NCBI RefSeq assembly: GCF_020164745.1
Contig: NZ_JAIUGV010000021.1
Location: 16,146-80,145 of the forward strand
Origin: Mesorhizobium sp. ES1-4
GTDB taxonomy: Bacteria; Pseudomonadota; Alphaproteobacteria; Rhizobiales; Rhizobiaceae
Direction: 5' to 3'
Length of the DNA: 64,000 nt
Under the pieces are notes generated by a model, which did no database searches, was not told the origin of the DNA, and saw only the letters and a list, made by a program, of their open reading frames with translations. The position numbers and the translations under genes are program-made. Within the stretch, counting starts at the first letter, position 1. Each line of letters opens with the position of its first letter. Of this stretch, positions 1 to 8,948 are shown one piece after another.

Positions 1-862
1 GGGCAAGATTGTGGGACGGGTCGCCGTTCAGGCCAGGAAAACGCAGTCCGCGCACCGCGCGATGTTCCCTTAGCCGGTGTGCGATCGTTTCCGCCGACGA
101 GCACATCCGGTCGAAACGCACCTCCAGTGTTTCAAGGCCGCGATGCACCAGCCAGGCTTCGAATGGCCCGGGAATGCCGCCGACCATTCCGCGCCAATCC
201 GTCACCTTGGCGATGATGTCGGTGTCGCGACTGGCGACGTGACCGAACAACACATCCGAGTGACCGTTGACGGCCTTGGTGTCGGCGGAGACGACGATGT
301 CCGCACCGAAATCGAGTGGACGCTGACCGAATGGCGTCATTGTCGTGTTGTCGACGACAAGGATCGCGCCCTGCTCGTGAACAGCTTTGGCGACGGCCGA
401 AATGTCGCATATGTCCAGACGCGGATTGGAGGGGGTCTCGACGAAGACCAGCCTGTAGCCTTCGAAGCCGCCGTCAAGGAAAGTCGGCGTCGGCCTGGTG
501 TCGCAGGCTATGCCGAGCGGCTTCAGGAAGCGTTCGGCCATCGCGCGCGTGGCATGGTAGCCGTCAGCGGGCAGGAGCACGCGATCGCCTGATTTCAGGA
601 GTGCGAAAAACACCGAGGAAATTGCGCCCATACCAGAGGGAAAGGTCAGGCATTGTGCATTTTCCAAATGGCCGAGCGCATGTTCCACGGCGCGCCAGGT
701 CGGGTTGTCGTAGCGGCCATATTGATCGAATCCGGTCTCGGTGCCCGGCGTGTGAAAGATCGAGGCCATGGTCAGCGGCAAGGGGATCGGATCGCCGTTG
801 GCGAAATCGCGGCTACGCAAATGGGAAAGTTCGGCGGCGCGTGACCTTGCCGTCTCGGACAT
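1..862 (-). CDS. Cystathionine gamma-lyase-type PLP-dependent enzyme (partial, C-terminus outside window)
   Basis: Translating the minus strand from the ATG at 862 gives an open frame of about 287 codons running off the left edge. The start reads MSETARSRAAELSHLRSRD. It belongs to the Cys/Met metabolism PLP family, whose members cleave or form C-S bonds in cystathionine, methionine or homoserine derivatives. Visible marks are YGRYDNPT (the family's YxRxxNPT phosphate-binding segment in the neighbouring subunit), FPSGMGAI (the SGMGA PLP-phosphate segment) and SADTKAVNGHSD, which contains the Schiff-base lysine. The family is usually about 380-400 residues, so roughly the last quarter is missing. 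It is divergent from mraZ. Cystathionine gamma-lyase, beta-lyase and gamma-synthase cannot be told apart from this part. Confidence 0.85.
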   Translation of the reverse strand, partial: MSETARSRAAELSHLRSRDFANGDPIPLPLTMASIFHTPGTETGFDQYGRYDNPTWRAVEHALGHLENAQCLTFPSGMGAISSVFFALLKSGDRVLLPADGYHATRAMAERFLKPLGIACDTRPTPTFLDGGFEGYRLVFVETPSNPRLDICDISAVAKAVHEQGAILVVDNTTMTPFGQRPLDFGADIVVSADTKAVNGHSDVLFGHVASRDTDIIAKVTDWRGMVGGIPGPFEAWLVHRGLETLEVRFDRMCSSAETIAHRLREHRAVRGLRFPGLNGDPSHNLA

Positions 863-1267
863 GAGTTCGATCCTTGTTGGTGCGCGGAAAACGCCGGTCG
901 ACGCTATGCGCGGGGATGATCCGCGGCAAGCCACGTCTTTTGGGCCAGAGGGTTCTAAACGCTTCGTTAGGCTTAATGGAACATAAAAAGGAGACGTGCT
1001 GTCAAAGCCGTTCCCATCGGCATGGTGCGCGTGTTTGTGAAGCCTATTCCCGTTGACGCCCATAGTGCCCCATGATATCCCATTTGCATACCAAAGCATT
1101 CGTTCCGTGTCAGAGTAAAGCGTACGCCAATCGGGCAGCCGCGGCGGCTGCGCTTTTGCCGGTTTTCGCCCGTATGGACGAGGTGGTTGCGGGGCAGGGA
1201 ATGCGCGGCGGTGGCGCATGCGACACGATGAAAAGGGGTGCGGCGGCGCAAGCGGCCGTAACGTGTG
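863..1267. other. 405-bp divergent intergenic region and mraZ leader
   Basis: This region lies between the divergent PLP enzyme and mraZ. It holds the four-repeat MraZ box at 1049-1082 and a possible promoter (TTGACG at 1053-1058, TATCCC at 1076-1081, 17-bp spacing), which would leave a leader of about 180 nt before mraZ. I see no convincing gene: the short open frames here have no ribosome site and no recognisable product. Confidence 0.5.
1049..1082 (-). promoter_or_regulatory. MraZ box: four direct repeats at 10-bp spacing overlapping a possible dcw promoter
   Basis: On the plus strand CCCG occurs at 1049 and CCCA at 1059, 1069 and 1079, so the minus strand reads TGGG, TGGG, TGGG, CGGG at exact 10-bp intervals. 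MraZ is known in enterobacteria and mollicutes to bind TGGG-type direct repeats with this period upstream of its own gene. A possible -35 (TTGACG, 1053-1058) and a weak -10 (TATCCC, 1076-1081) lie within the repeats, so binding would be expected to repress the dcw promoter. The repeats are directly visible; the promoter positions are inferred. Confidence 0.7.
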
Positions 1268-1738
1268 ATGGACCGGTTTCTGTCGAACACGGTGAGCAGG
1301 ATCGATGCGAAGGGGCGGGTTTCCGTTCCGGCGCATTTCCGTGCCGTGGTGCAGAAGCGCGGCTATTCGGAACTCTATGCGCTGCGTTGCCTGGACCTGC
1401 CGGCGATGGATGTCGGTGGGCTCGACCTGCTCGACCGCTACGAGCAGCGCATCGCGCAGGAAGACCCCTTTCTGCGGACGGCGGACGACATGTCGTTCTT
1501 CTGCCATGGCGACGGAGCCTTCCTGAAAGTCGACCAGGACGGCCGTATAACCATGACCGATTTCATTCGCGAACATACCGGCATCTCGGCGGAGGTGGCC
1601 TTTGTCGGACGCGGCAATTTCTTTCAGATCTGGGAGCCGGGACGGCTTGCGACGTACGGGGCGCAGGCGCGGGCCAGGCTTTTGCAGCTTCGGCAGGGGA
1701 CGGCTCACGAGGCCAAGGCTGGGGAGCGACCGGAATGA
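1268..1738 (+). CDS. mraZ: MraZ transcriptional regulator of the dcw cluster
   Basis: A 156-residue protein starting MDRFLSNTVSRIDAKGRVS. MraZ has two AbrB-like swapped-hairpin domains, forms a ring and binds DNA; it represses its own operon. The first domain carries DAKGRVSVPAHFR and the second DQDGRITMTDFIREH, matching the family's duplicated D-x-x-G-R-x motif. The family is usually about 145-155 residues. A GTG one codon upstream (1265) is an alternative start. The stop overlaps the rsmH start (ATGA). Its likely target repeats lie at 1049-1082. Confidence 0.93.
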   Translation: MDRFLSNTVSRIDAKGRVSVPAHFRAVVQKRGYSELYALRCLDLPAMDVGGLDLLDRYEQRIAQEDPFLRTADDMSFFCHGDGAFLKVDQDGRITMTDFIREHTGISAEVAFVGRGNFFQIWEPGRLATYGAQARARLLQLRQGTAHEAKAGERPE

Positions 1739-2751
1739 TGGCGGGCCACGGCGATGATATCAACGCCGTTGGCGGATCGGTCCGCCACATTCCGGTCCTC
1801 CTTGGCGAAGTGCTGGAAGCGCTGGCGCCGGCGGAGGGCGAAATCATCATCGACGGTACGTTCGGTGCCGGCGGCTACACCAGGGCCATCCTGGCTGCTG
1901 GCGCCTCCGTGGTTGCCATCGACCGCGATCCCGACGCCATCGCGGCAGGCCGCGACCTCGAGGCGCGGTCAGGCGGCCGGCTGAGGCTGGTGCAGGCGCC
2001 GTTCTCGACGCTCGACGAGCATGTCGACAGCGCCGATGGCGTCGTGCTCGATATCGGCGTCTCCTCGATGCAGCTCGACCAGGCCGAGCGCGGCTTTTCC
2101 TTCCGCTCCGACGGCCCGCTCGACATGCGCATGGCGCAGGCCGGCGCGAGCGCCGCCGATGTCGTCAACAGTTTCAAGCCAGGCGACCTTGCCCGCATCT
2201 TCGGCTTCCTCGGCGAGGAGCGCCATGCCGGCCGTATCGCGCGCATGATCGAGGCCCGGCGCGAAAAGCGGCCGTTCGAGCGCACGCTGGAACTCGCCGA
2301 CGCCATCGAGACGCATATCGGCCGCGCGCCGAAGGACAAGATCCATCCGGCGACGCGCGTCTTCCAGGCGCTGCGCATCTTCGTCAATGACGAGCTCGGC
2401 GAACTGGCCAGGGCCTTGCTGGCGGCCGAGCGCGCGCTGAAGCCGGGCGGACGCCTTGTCGTGGTGACGTTCCATTCGCTGGAAGACCGCATCGTCAAGC
2501 GCTTCATCGCCGACCGCGCCGACGCCGCGAGCGGCTCGCGCCACCTTCCCGAGGCGCAGGCGCGCAGTGCCACCTTCCGCAAGGTCGGCGGCGGCGTGAC
2601 GGCGGGTGACGCCGAGGTCGCCGCCAACCCGCGCGCGCGTTCGGCGAGATTGCGCGCGGCGGTCCGCACCGAGGCGCCGGCGCGCAGCGGCGATTTTTCG
2701 ATCTTCGGCCTTCCAAAACTTCCTGGCATCGACCGGCCGGGGGAGAGGTAA
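1735..2751 (+). CDS. rsmH: 16S rRNA (cytosine-1402 N4) methyltransferase RsmH (MraW)
   Basis: A 338-residue SAM-dependent enzyme that methylates N4 of C1402 in 16S rRNA. The N-terminus reads HIPVLLGEVLEAL, then DGTFGAGGYT forms the SAM-binding glycine motif; the later RIFVNDELGEL and VTFHSLEDRIVKRF are hallmark RsmH segments. The ATG at 1735 overlaps the mraZ stop (ATGA); a second ATG follows at 1738 and either could be used. Length fits the family (about 310-340). The frame stays open far upstream through mraZ, but that extension is a shadow. Confidence 0.95.
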   Translation: MMAGHGDDINAVGGSVRHIPVLLGEVLEALAPAEGEIIIDGTFGAGGYTRAILAAGASVVAIDRDPDAIAAGRDLEARSGGRLRLVQAPFSTLDEHVDSADGVVLDIGVSSMQLDQAERGFSFRSDGPLDMRMAQAGASAADVVNSFKPGDLARIFGFLGEERHAGRIARMIEARREKRPFERTLELADAIETHIGRAPKDKIHPATRVFQALRIFVNDELGELARALLAAERALKPGGRLVVVTFHSLEDRIVKRFIADRADAASGSRHLPEAQARSATFRKVGGGVTAGDAEVAANPRARSARLRAAVRTEAPARSGDFSIFGLPKLPGIDRPGER

Positions 2752-2755
2752 GCAC

Positions 2756-3151
2756 GTGTTTCGTACCAGCGACATCGTCCTGATCGCCGTCATGGTTTCG
2801 GCGGCCGCCCTTACCTACAAGGCCAAGCGCGAGGCCGAGGACCAGTTGGCGGCCGTGCAGAAGATTCATGCCGAGATACGCTATGAGGAGGACACGATCG
2901 ATCTGCTCAAGGCCGACTGGAGCCTGCTCACCCAGCCATCGCGGCTGCAGAAGCTGGCCGAGCTCTACAAATCGCAGCTCGCACTGGAGCCGGTCAGCGC
3001 CCGGCAGATCGTAGGCCTGGGCGACCTGCCGGCAAAGGCCCTCGACATCCAGGACATCCTGAACGGGCGCCAGGGCGCCATGGCCGACAATTCCGACAAG
3101 GCGCCTTCGGGCGACAAGGATCCCGTCGTGACCGGAGACATCGCCCAATGA
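2756..3151 (+). CDS. ftsL: Cell division protein FtsL
   Basis: A 131-residue single-pass membrane protein starting at GTG 2756, just 4 nt after the rsmH stop, behind GGGAGAGG at 2741-2748. A hydrophobic segment at about residues 6-20 (IVLIAVMVSAAALTY) is followed by a charged helix with coiled-coil character (KREAEDQLAAVQKIHAE), the FtsL bitopic layout. FtsL joins FtsQ and FtsB in the divisome. The tail after about residue 95 is acidic and disordered. Sequence conservation is weak in this family, so the call also rests on the position between rsmH and ftsI. The stop overlaps the ftsI start. Confidence 0.85.
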   Translation: MFRTSDIVLIAVMVSAAALTYKAKREAEDQLAAVQKIHAEIRYEEDTIDLLKADWSLLTQPSRLQKLAELYKSQLALEPVSARQIVGLGDLPAKALDIQDILNGRQGAMADNSDKAPSGDKDPVVTGDIAQ

Positions 3152-4872
3152 TCGGCAAACTGCTGAAGCGCTTCGCCACGGTAAGCCGCGCCAGGACGGG
3201 TGGGGACGGATCGATCGTGGTCGAGGGCGCCCGCAAGGCGACCGGCGGCAAGGGCAAAGCGCGCATCGTGATGACGATGGCGGTGTTCTTCGGCATCTTC
3301 TCGACGATATCGGGGCGGCTGGTCTATCTCGGTTTCCAGACTCCCGACCTGTCGGGCGGTCCGCAGAGCCGGGTGACCGCATCGCGTCCCGACATTGTCG
3401 ATCGTAACGGCGAAGTGCTGGCTACCGATATCAAGACGGCGTCGCTGTTCGCCGAGCCGCGCCGTATCGTCGATGCCGACGAGGCGATCGAGAAACTGTC
3501 GACTGTGCTGCCCGACATCGATTACGAGCAGACCTACCACAAGCTGAAGAGCGGCGCCGGTTTCGTCTGGCTGCAGCGGCAACTGACGCCCAAGCAGCAG
3601 GCCGACATCTTGCAACTCGGCATTCCCGGCTTTGGCTTCCGCACCGAAAAGCGCCGTTTCTATCCGAGCGGCGAAACCTCGTCCTACATCGTCGGCCTGA
3701 CCAACATCGACAACCAGGGCATCTCCGGCATGGAGAAATATATCGACGAGCAGGGCCTGAGCGACCTGCAGGCGTCGGGCCTTGCGGTGGCGAGGGACCT
3801 CAGGCCGGTGAAGCTTTCGATCGATCTGCGCGTCCAGCATGTGGTGCGCGACGAGATCGCCGCCGGCCTGGAACGCTATCGCGCCATTGGCGCTGGCGCG
3901 GTCGTGCTCAACGTCAAGACCGGCGAAGTGGTGGCCATGGCCTCGGTGCCGGACTTTGATCCGAACAATCCCTACAACGCACAGGACAAGGACCGGCTCA
4001 ACCGGATGTCGGCGGGGCTCTATGAGATGGGCTCGACGTTCAAGAGCTTCACCTCGGCCATGGCGCTCGATTCCGGCAAGGCGACGATGTCGAGCCGCTT
4101 CGACGCTTCGCATCCAATCCGGGTCGGCCATCAGGCCATCCACGATTTCCACGGCAAGAACCGTGTGCTGTCGTTGCCGGAGGTGTTCCTCTATTCGTCC
4201 AACATCGGATCGGCCAGGGAGGCAGAGCTGGTCGGCATAGAGGCGCACCGCGAATTCCTGCATCGTCTCGGCATCCTGGAAAGGATGCAGACCGAATTGC
4301 CCGAAGTCGCGCGCCCGACTGAGCCGAAGGTCTGGAAACAGGTCAATTCGTTCACGATCGCCTTCGGCCATGGCGTCTCGACGACACCGCTGCAGGCTGC
4401 TGTCGGCTGCGCGGCGTTGATGAATGGCGGCTTCCTGATGAACCCGACCTTTCTGGTGCGTACGCAGCAGGAGGCCATGGCCACCGCCAAGAGGGTCGTG
4501 AGCGAAAAGACCGTCGAGGGCATGCGCTACCTCTATTCGCTCAACGCCGAGAAGGGGTCGGCCAGGAACGCCCGGGTCCCCGGCTACCGCGTCGGCGGCA
4601 AGACCGGAACAGCCGAGAAGGTCATCAACGGCCGTTACTCGAAGGAGTTGAATTTCAACACCTTCGTCGCCGCCTTCCCGATGGACGATCCGCAATATCT
4701 GGTGTTCACGATCGCCGACGCCCCGCATCCGGAAAAGCCCGGGATGACCGACGTCGCGGCCAACAATGCGGGGGTCATGGCCGGCAATATCATCAGGCGT
4801 TCAGCGGCCATGCTTGGCGTGAAGCCAGATTTCAGCCATGAAAATGGTGCAACGCTGGTTTCCTATCAGTGA
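3148..4872 (+). CDS. ftsI: Peptidoglycan D,D-transpeptidase FtsI (PBP3)
   Basis: A 574-residue class B penicillin-binding protein that cross-links septal peptidoglycan. A membrane anchor at about residues 36-58 follows a basic cytoplasmic tail, then the pedestal domain (ASRPDIVDRNGEVLA), then the transpeptidase domain. Catalytic motifs are visible: S296-T-F-K299 (active-site serine), S350-S-N352 and K485-T-G-T488. The ATG overlaps the ftsL stop (ATGA). Length is typical. FtsW, its glycosyltransferase partner, is encoded further down the same cluster. Confidence 0.96.
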   Translation: MIGKLLKRFATVSRARTGGDGSIVVEGARKATGGKGKARIVMTMAVFFGIFSTISGRLVYLGFQTPDLSGGPQSRVTASRPDIVDRNGEVLATDIKTASLFAEPRRIVDADEAIEKLSTVLPDIDYEQTYHKLKSGAGFVWLQRQLTPKQQADILQLGIPGFGFRTEKRRFYPSGETSSYIVGLTNIDNQGISGMEKYIDEQGLSDLQASGLAVARDLRPVKLSIDLRVQHVVRDEIAAGLERYRAIGAGAVVLNVKTGEVVAMASVPDFDPNNPYNAQDKDRLNRMSAGLYEMGSTFKSFTSAMALDSGKATMSSRFDASHPIRVGHQAIHDFHGKNRVLSLPEVFLYSSNIGSAREAELVGIEAHREFLHRLGILERMQTELPEVARPTEPKVWKQVNSFTIAFGHGVSTTPLQAAVGCAALMNGGFLMNPTFLVRTQQEAMATAKRVVSEKTVEGMRYLYSLNAEKGSARNARVPGYRVGGKTGTAEKVINGRYSKELNFNTFVAAFPMDDPQYLVFTIADAPHPEKPGMTDVAANNAGVMAGNIIRRSAAMLGVKPDFSHENGATLVSYQ

Positions 4873-4926
4873 TTCTTGCGGCGCGCCGGCAACTGCGCGC
4901 TATTTTATTGCGGTGAACGGGACTCG

Positions 4927-6381
4927 ATGAAGCTCAAAGATCTAGCCGGTATCCTGCCAGTCGAAGGAACAGCTTCCGCCGATCTGGAGGTTACCGGCCT
5001 CGCGTCCGATTCCCGCCAGGTAAAGCCGGGCGTCGTCTTTTTCGCGCTTGCCGGGACCAGGGCCGATGGCGCGACTTTCGCCGCCGACGCGGCCAGGCGC
5101 GGCGCCGCCGCGGTCGTCGCGGGCAAAGGAGGCGCTCTTGCCGATTTGCCGGTTCCGGTGCTGGCGGTCGATGATCCGCGCCTGGCGCTGGCGTTGAGCG
5201 CCGCCCGCTATTTCGGCAAACAGCCGCAAACCATGGTCGCGGTGACGGGCACCAGCGGCAAGACGTCGGTCGCCGCCTTCACCAGGCAGATTTGGGAGCA
5301 GGCGGGATACGCTGCCGCCTCGATCGGCACCACTGGCGTGGTCGCGCCCGGCCGCAACGAATATGGTTCGCTGACGACGCCGGATCCGGTTGCCCTGCAC
5401 CAGTTGCTGAGGGAACTGGCCGATGCCGGCGTTACCCACGCCTCGATGGAGGCCTCCAGTCACGGGCTCGACCAGCGCCGCCTCGACGGAGTGAAGCTCG
5501 CCGCCGGCGGCTTTACCAATCTCGGCCGCGACCACATGGATTATCATCCGACGGTCGAGGATTATCACCGCGCCAAACTGCGCCTGTTCGACACGCTGCT
5601 GCCGAAGGGCGCGCCCGCCATCATCTTCGCCGACGATCCGTGGTCGGAACCGACTATAAGGGCGGCGCGGGCCGCCGGGCTCGACGTGCTGACGGTCGGC
5701 CGCCATGGCGATTTCCTGAGGCTGAAGCGGGTCGAGCACGAACGTCATCGACAGCGCGCCGAGGTCGAGGCCGACGGTGTGATCCACGAGATCGACCTGC
5801 CGCTCGCCGGCGATTTCCAGATAGCAAATGCGCTGGTTTCGGCGGGGCTTGCCATTTCCACCGGAACACCCGCCGTCAAGGCCTTGGCGGCATTGGAGAA
5901 ATTGAAAGGCGCGCCGGGCCGGCTCGATCTGGTCGGCACCACGGCGAGCGGCGCTCCGGTCTATGTCGATTACGCCCACAAGCCCGATGCCCTGGAAAAC
6001 GTGCTGGCCTCGGTGCGCCCGTTCACCACCGGTCGCGTGTTGGTGGTGTTCGGCTGCGGCGGCGACCGTGACCGTGGCAAGCGACCGATCATGGGCGAGA
6101 TCGCCACCCGGCTCGCCGACGTCGTCATCGTCACCGACGACAATCCGCGCTCTGAAGTGCCAGAGACCATCCGTGCCGCCATTCTTGCCGCGGCGCCCGG
6201 CGCCATCGAGATCGGCGACCGGCGCAAGGCAATCCACGAGGCTGTCGGCATGCTGCATGCCGGCGACACGCTGATCGTGGCCGGCAAGGGCCACGAGGAA
6301 GGCCAGACGATCGGCTCGGAAACCCTGCATTTCTCCGACCACGAGGAAGTGCGCGCCGCGCTCAGGGAGCGTGCCGCATGA
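4927..6381 (+). CDS. murE: UDP-MurNAc-tripeptide ligase MurE (meso-diaminopimelate adding)
   Basis: A 484-residue cytoplasmic ligase that adds the third stem residue to UDP-MurNAc-L-Ala-D-Glu. The ATP-binding loop GTSGKTSVAAF is at about residue 105. The DDNPRSE motif is the signature of meso-diaminopimelate-specific enzymes (lysine enzymes differ here), as expected for a Gram-negative. I chose ATG 4927 (MKLKDLAGILP) over an upstream in-frame ATG at 4876 because the extra 17 residues do not resemble the family. The stop overlaps murF (ATGA). Confidence 0.96.
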   Translation: MKLKDLAGILPVEGTASADLEVTGLASDSRQVKPGVVFFALAGTRADGATFAADAARRGAAAVVAGKGGALADLPVPVLAVDDPRLALALSAARYFGKQPQTMVAVTGTSGKTSVAAFTRQIWEQAGYAAASIGTTGVVAPGRNEYGSLTTPDPVALHQLLRELADAGVTHASMEASSHGLDQRRLDGVKLAAGGFTNLGRDHMDYHPTVEDYHRAKLRLFDTLLPKGAPAIIFADDPWSEPTIRAARAAGLDVLTVGRHGDFLRLKRVEHERHRQRAEVEADGVIHEIDLPLAGDFQIANALVSAGLAISTGTPAVKALAALEKLKGAPGRLDLVGTTASGAPVYVDYAHKPDALENVLASVRPFTTGRVLVVFGCGGDRDRGKRPIMGEIATRLADVVIVTDDNPRSEVPETIRAAILAAAPGAIEIGDRRKAIHEAVGMLHAGDTLIVAGKGHEEGQTIGSETLHFSDHEEVRAALRERAA

Positions 6382-7835
6382 GTTTGCTGTGGACGTCGGA
6401 AGCGCTGGTTGCCGCCACGGACGGGCGGCCGTTGGGTCCCATGCCTGAAGGCATATCGGGCATTTCGATCGACAGCCGCAGCCTGCAGCCGGGCGATGCC
6501 TTCTTCGCCATCAAGGGCGAAGCGATGGACGGCCACGACTTCGTCACCGCGGCCATCAAGGCCGGCGCCGGCGTGCTGGTGGTGGCCGAAGGCAAGCTGC
6601 CGTCTCTCGGCCGTTTGACCGCGCCGATCATCGTCGTCGAGGATGTGCTGGTCGCGCTGGAAAAACTCGGTGTCGCGGCGCGCGCCCGCTCGCAGGCCAA
6701 GATCATCGCGGTCACCGGTTCGGCAGGCAAGACCACAACCAAGGAGGCGCTGCGCCACGTGCTTTCGGCCGTCGGCAAGGTGCATGCCTCGGCGCAGTCC
6801 TTCAACAACCATTGGGGTGTGCCGCTGACGCTGGCCCGTATGCCCGCCGATTGCGACTATGCCGTGTTCGAGATCGGCATGAACCATCCCGACGAGATCC
6901 GGCCGCTAGTGAAAATGGTGCGGCCGCATGTCGCCATCGTCACCATGATCGCCGCCGCGCATCTTGGCTTCTTCCGCAATCTGGACGAGATCGCCAAGGC
7001 CAAGGCCGAGATTTTCGAGGGACTTGAGCCCAACGGCGCGGCTATCCTCAACCGCGACGATGCGCGTTTCAAGCTGCTGGACAAGATGGCACAGGCTGCC
7101 GGTGTCGAACATGTCTATGGCTTTGGCGAGAATGCGCGCTCGACCTTCAAGCTGGTCAAATGCGAGTTGCATGCCGACCATTCCGACATCGCCGCCAGGA
7201 TCAACGGCCATGACATGATCGCGCGTATCGGAGCTCCCGGCCGGCACATGGTACAGAACGTGCTGGCCGTGCTGGGCGCCGCGCATCTGGTCGGCGCCGA
7301 TCTCGACAAGGTGGCATTGGCACTGGCCGATCTCTCGGCCGAGCGCGGGCGCGGCAAGCGCCACCTGCTGCGTTATCCAGGTGGCTCGGCTTCGGGTCAT
7401 CCCGGCGGCCCGATCACGCTGATCGACGAGAGCTACAACGCCAACCCGGCCTCAATGGCGGCCGCCATGGCGCTGCTCAACGCGACGCCGGTGACGGGCG
7501 AGGGCAGACGCATCGCCGTGCTTGGCGACATGCTGGAGCTCGGCGATCACTCGGCCAAGCTGCATGCCGCTCTTGCCGATCTCATCGTCGACACGGGCAC
7601 GCGGACGGTCTTTCTCGCCGGGCCGGAAATGCGGTCGCTGGCGCAAGCACTGCCCGGCGATATCAGGACGGAATACCGCGCCGGCGTCGAGGAATTGAAG
7701 CCGGTGCTGCTCGCCGCGCTGAAGCCGGGCGACGTGGTGATGATAAAATCGTCGAAGGGCATCGGTTTTTCAAAACTGGTCGATGCGCTGCTGGGCAAAT
7801 TCCCGGCCGAGACGACAACCAGCAAGCTGACCTAG
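6378..7835 (+). CDS. murF: UDP-MurNAc-tripeptide-D-Ala-D-Ala ligase MurF
   Basis: A 485-residue Mur ligase that adds D-Ala-D-Ala to complete the UDP-MurNAc-pentapeptide. Visible marks are ISIDSRSLQPGDAFFAI (N-terminal UDP domain), GSAGKTTTKE (ATP loop, about residue 114), NNHWGVPLTLAR and the C-terminal DESYNANP, all typical of MurF. Length matches the family (450-490). It begins inside the murE stop and is followed by a 22-bp gap to mraY. Its dipeptide substrate is made by DdlB, encoded further down the cluster. Confidence 0.96.
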   Translation: MSLLWTSEALVAATDGRPLGPMPEGISGISIDSRSLQPGDAFFAIKGEAMDGHDFVTAAIKAGAGVLVVAEGKLPSLGRLTAPIIVVEDVLVALEKLGVAARARSQAKIIAVTGSAGKTTTKEALRHVLSAVGKVHASAQSFNNHWGVPLTLARMPADCDYAVFEIGMNHPDEIRPLVKMVRPHVAIVTMIAAAHLGFFRNLDEIAKAKAEIFEGLEPNGAAILNRDDARFKLLDKMAQAAGVEHVYGFGENARSTFKLVKCELHADHSDIAARINGHDMIARIGAPGRHMVQNVLAVLGAAHLVGADLDKVALALADLSAERGRGKRHLLRYPGGSASGHPGGPITLIDESYNANPASMAAAMALLNATPVTGEGRRIAVLGDMLELGDHSAKLHAALADLIVDTGTRTVFLAGPEMRSLAQALPGDIRTEYRAGVEELKPVLLAALKPGDVVMIKSSKGIGFSKLVDALLGKFPAETTTSKLT

Positions 7836-7857
7836 GTCAAGTCGGGGTACGAAACGC

Positions 7858-8940
7858 ATGTTCACACTGCTGGTCGATTTCGCGGACAAGATCTCGGTCT
7901 TCAATGTCTTCCGCTACATCACGTTCCGCACCGGCGGGGCGCTGATCACCTCGGCGCTGATCGTCTTCATCTTCGGCCCGACCATCATCAATTCGTTGCG
8001 GCTCAGGCAGGGCAAGGGTCAACCGATCCGCGCCGACGGGCCGCAGACGCATTTCAAGAAGGCGGGTACACCGACCATGGGCGGGCTGATGATCCTGTCC
8101 GGCATTATCGGCTCGTCGCTTTTGTGGGCGAACCTGTCGAGCATCTATGTCTGGGTCGTGCTTTTGGTGACACTCGGCTTCGGTTCGATCGGCTTTTACG
8201 ACGACTATCTGAAGGTGACCAAGCAGTCTCATCTCGGCTTCTCCGGCAAAGCGCGGCTTGCGTTGGAATTCGTTATCGCCGGCATCGCCGCCTGGGTGAT
8301 CATCCGCAACGGCCAGGCGCCGTTTTCGTCGTCGCTGACATTCCCCTTCGCCAAGGAACTCATCATCAACCTCGGCTGGTTCTTCATTCCGTTCTCCTGC
8401 TTCGTCATCGTCGGCGCCGGCAATGCGGTGAACCTGACAGACGGCCTCGACGGCCTAGCGATCGTGCCGATCATGATCGCGGCTGCGTCCTTCGGCGTTA
8501 TCGCCTATCTCTCGGGCAACGCGGTGTTCGCGGAATATCTGCAGATCCACTTCGTGCCCGGAACCGGCGAACTGGCGGTCGTGCTTGGCGCCGTGATCGG
8601 TGCCGGCCTCGGCTTTCTCTGGTTCAACGCGCCGCCGGCGGCGATCTTCATGGGCGACACCGGGTCGCTGGCCATGGGCGGCCTGATCGGCACGGTCGCG
8701 GTCGCCACCAAGCACGAGATCGTGCTGGTCATTGTCGGTGGCTTGTTCGTGGTCGAGATATTCTCGGTCATCATCCAGGTCGGCTATTTCAAGATGACCG
8801 GCAAGCGCGTGTTCCTGATGGCGCCGATCCACCATCATTTCGAAAAGCTCGGCTGGACCGAAAGCCAGGTGGTGATCCGCTTCTGGATCATCGCCGTCAT
8901 CCTGGCGCTGGTCGGCCTCTCCACCCTCAAGCTCAGATAG
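7858..8940 (+). CDS. mraY: Phospho-MurNAc-pentapeptide transferase MraY
   Basis: A 360-residue inner-membrane enzyme that transfers phospho-MurNAc-pentapeptide to undecaprenyl phosphate, giving lipid I. About ten hydrophobic segments are visible. Hallmarks are GKGQPIRADGP, the aspartate pair in YDDYLKVTK, NAVNLTDGLDGLA, FMGDTGSLAMGG and the loop APIHHHFEKLGW, all catalytic or metal-binding segments of MraY. Length equals that of the E. coli protein (360). It sits 22 bp after murF and 8 bp before murD. Confidence 0.97.
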   Translation: MFTLLVDFADKISVFNVFRYITFRTGGALITSALIVFIFGPTIINSLRLRQGKGQPIRADGPQTHFKKAGTPTMGGLMILSGIIGSSLLWANLSSIYVWVVLLVTLGFGSIGFYDDYLKVTKQSHLGFSGKARLALEFVIAGIAAWVIIRNGQAPFSSSLTFPFAKELIINLGWFFIPFSCFVIVGAGNAVNLTDGLDGLAIVPIMIAAASFGVIAYLSGNAVFAEYLQIHFVPGTGELAVVLGAVIGAGLGFLWFNAPPAAIFMGDTGSLAMGGLIGTVAVATKHEIVLVIVGGLFVVEIFSVIIQVGYFKMTGKRVFLMAPIHHHFEKLGWTESQVVIRFWIIAVILALVGLSTLKLR

Positions 8941-8948
8941 GCCGGCAT

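Noticed and set aside
1072..1734. Upstream extension of the rsmH frame through mraZ
   Set aside because: The extra residues have no family resemblance, and MraZ is well conserved in the other frame.
2965..4728. A 587-codon minus-strand frame opposite ftsI
   Set aside because: Shadow of ftsI: its catalytic motifs are intact on the plus strand and the antisense product has no domain.
8124..8948. Upstream extension of the murD frame through mraY
   Set aside because: MraY motifs occupy this stretch in another frame; MurD homology begins only at about 8949.
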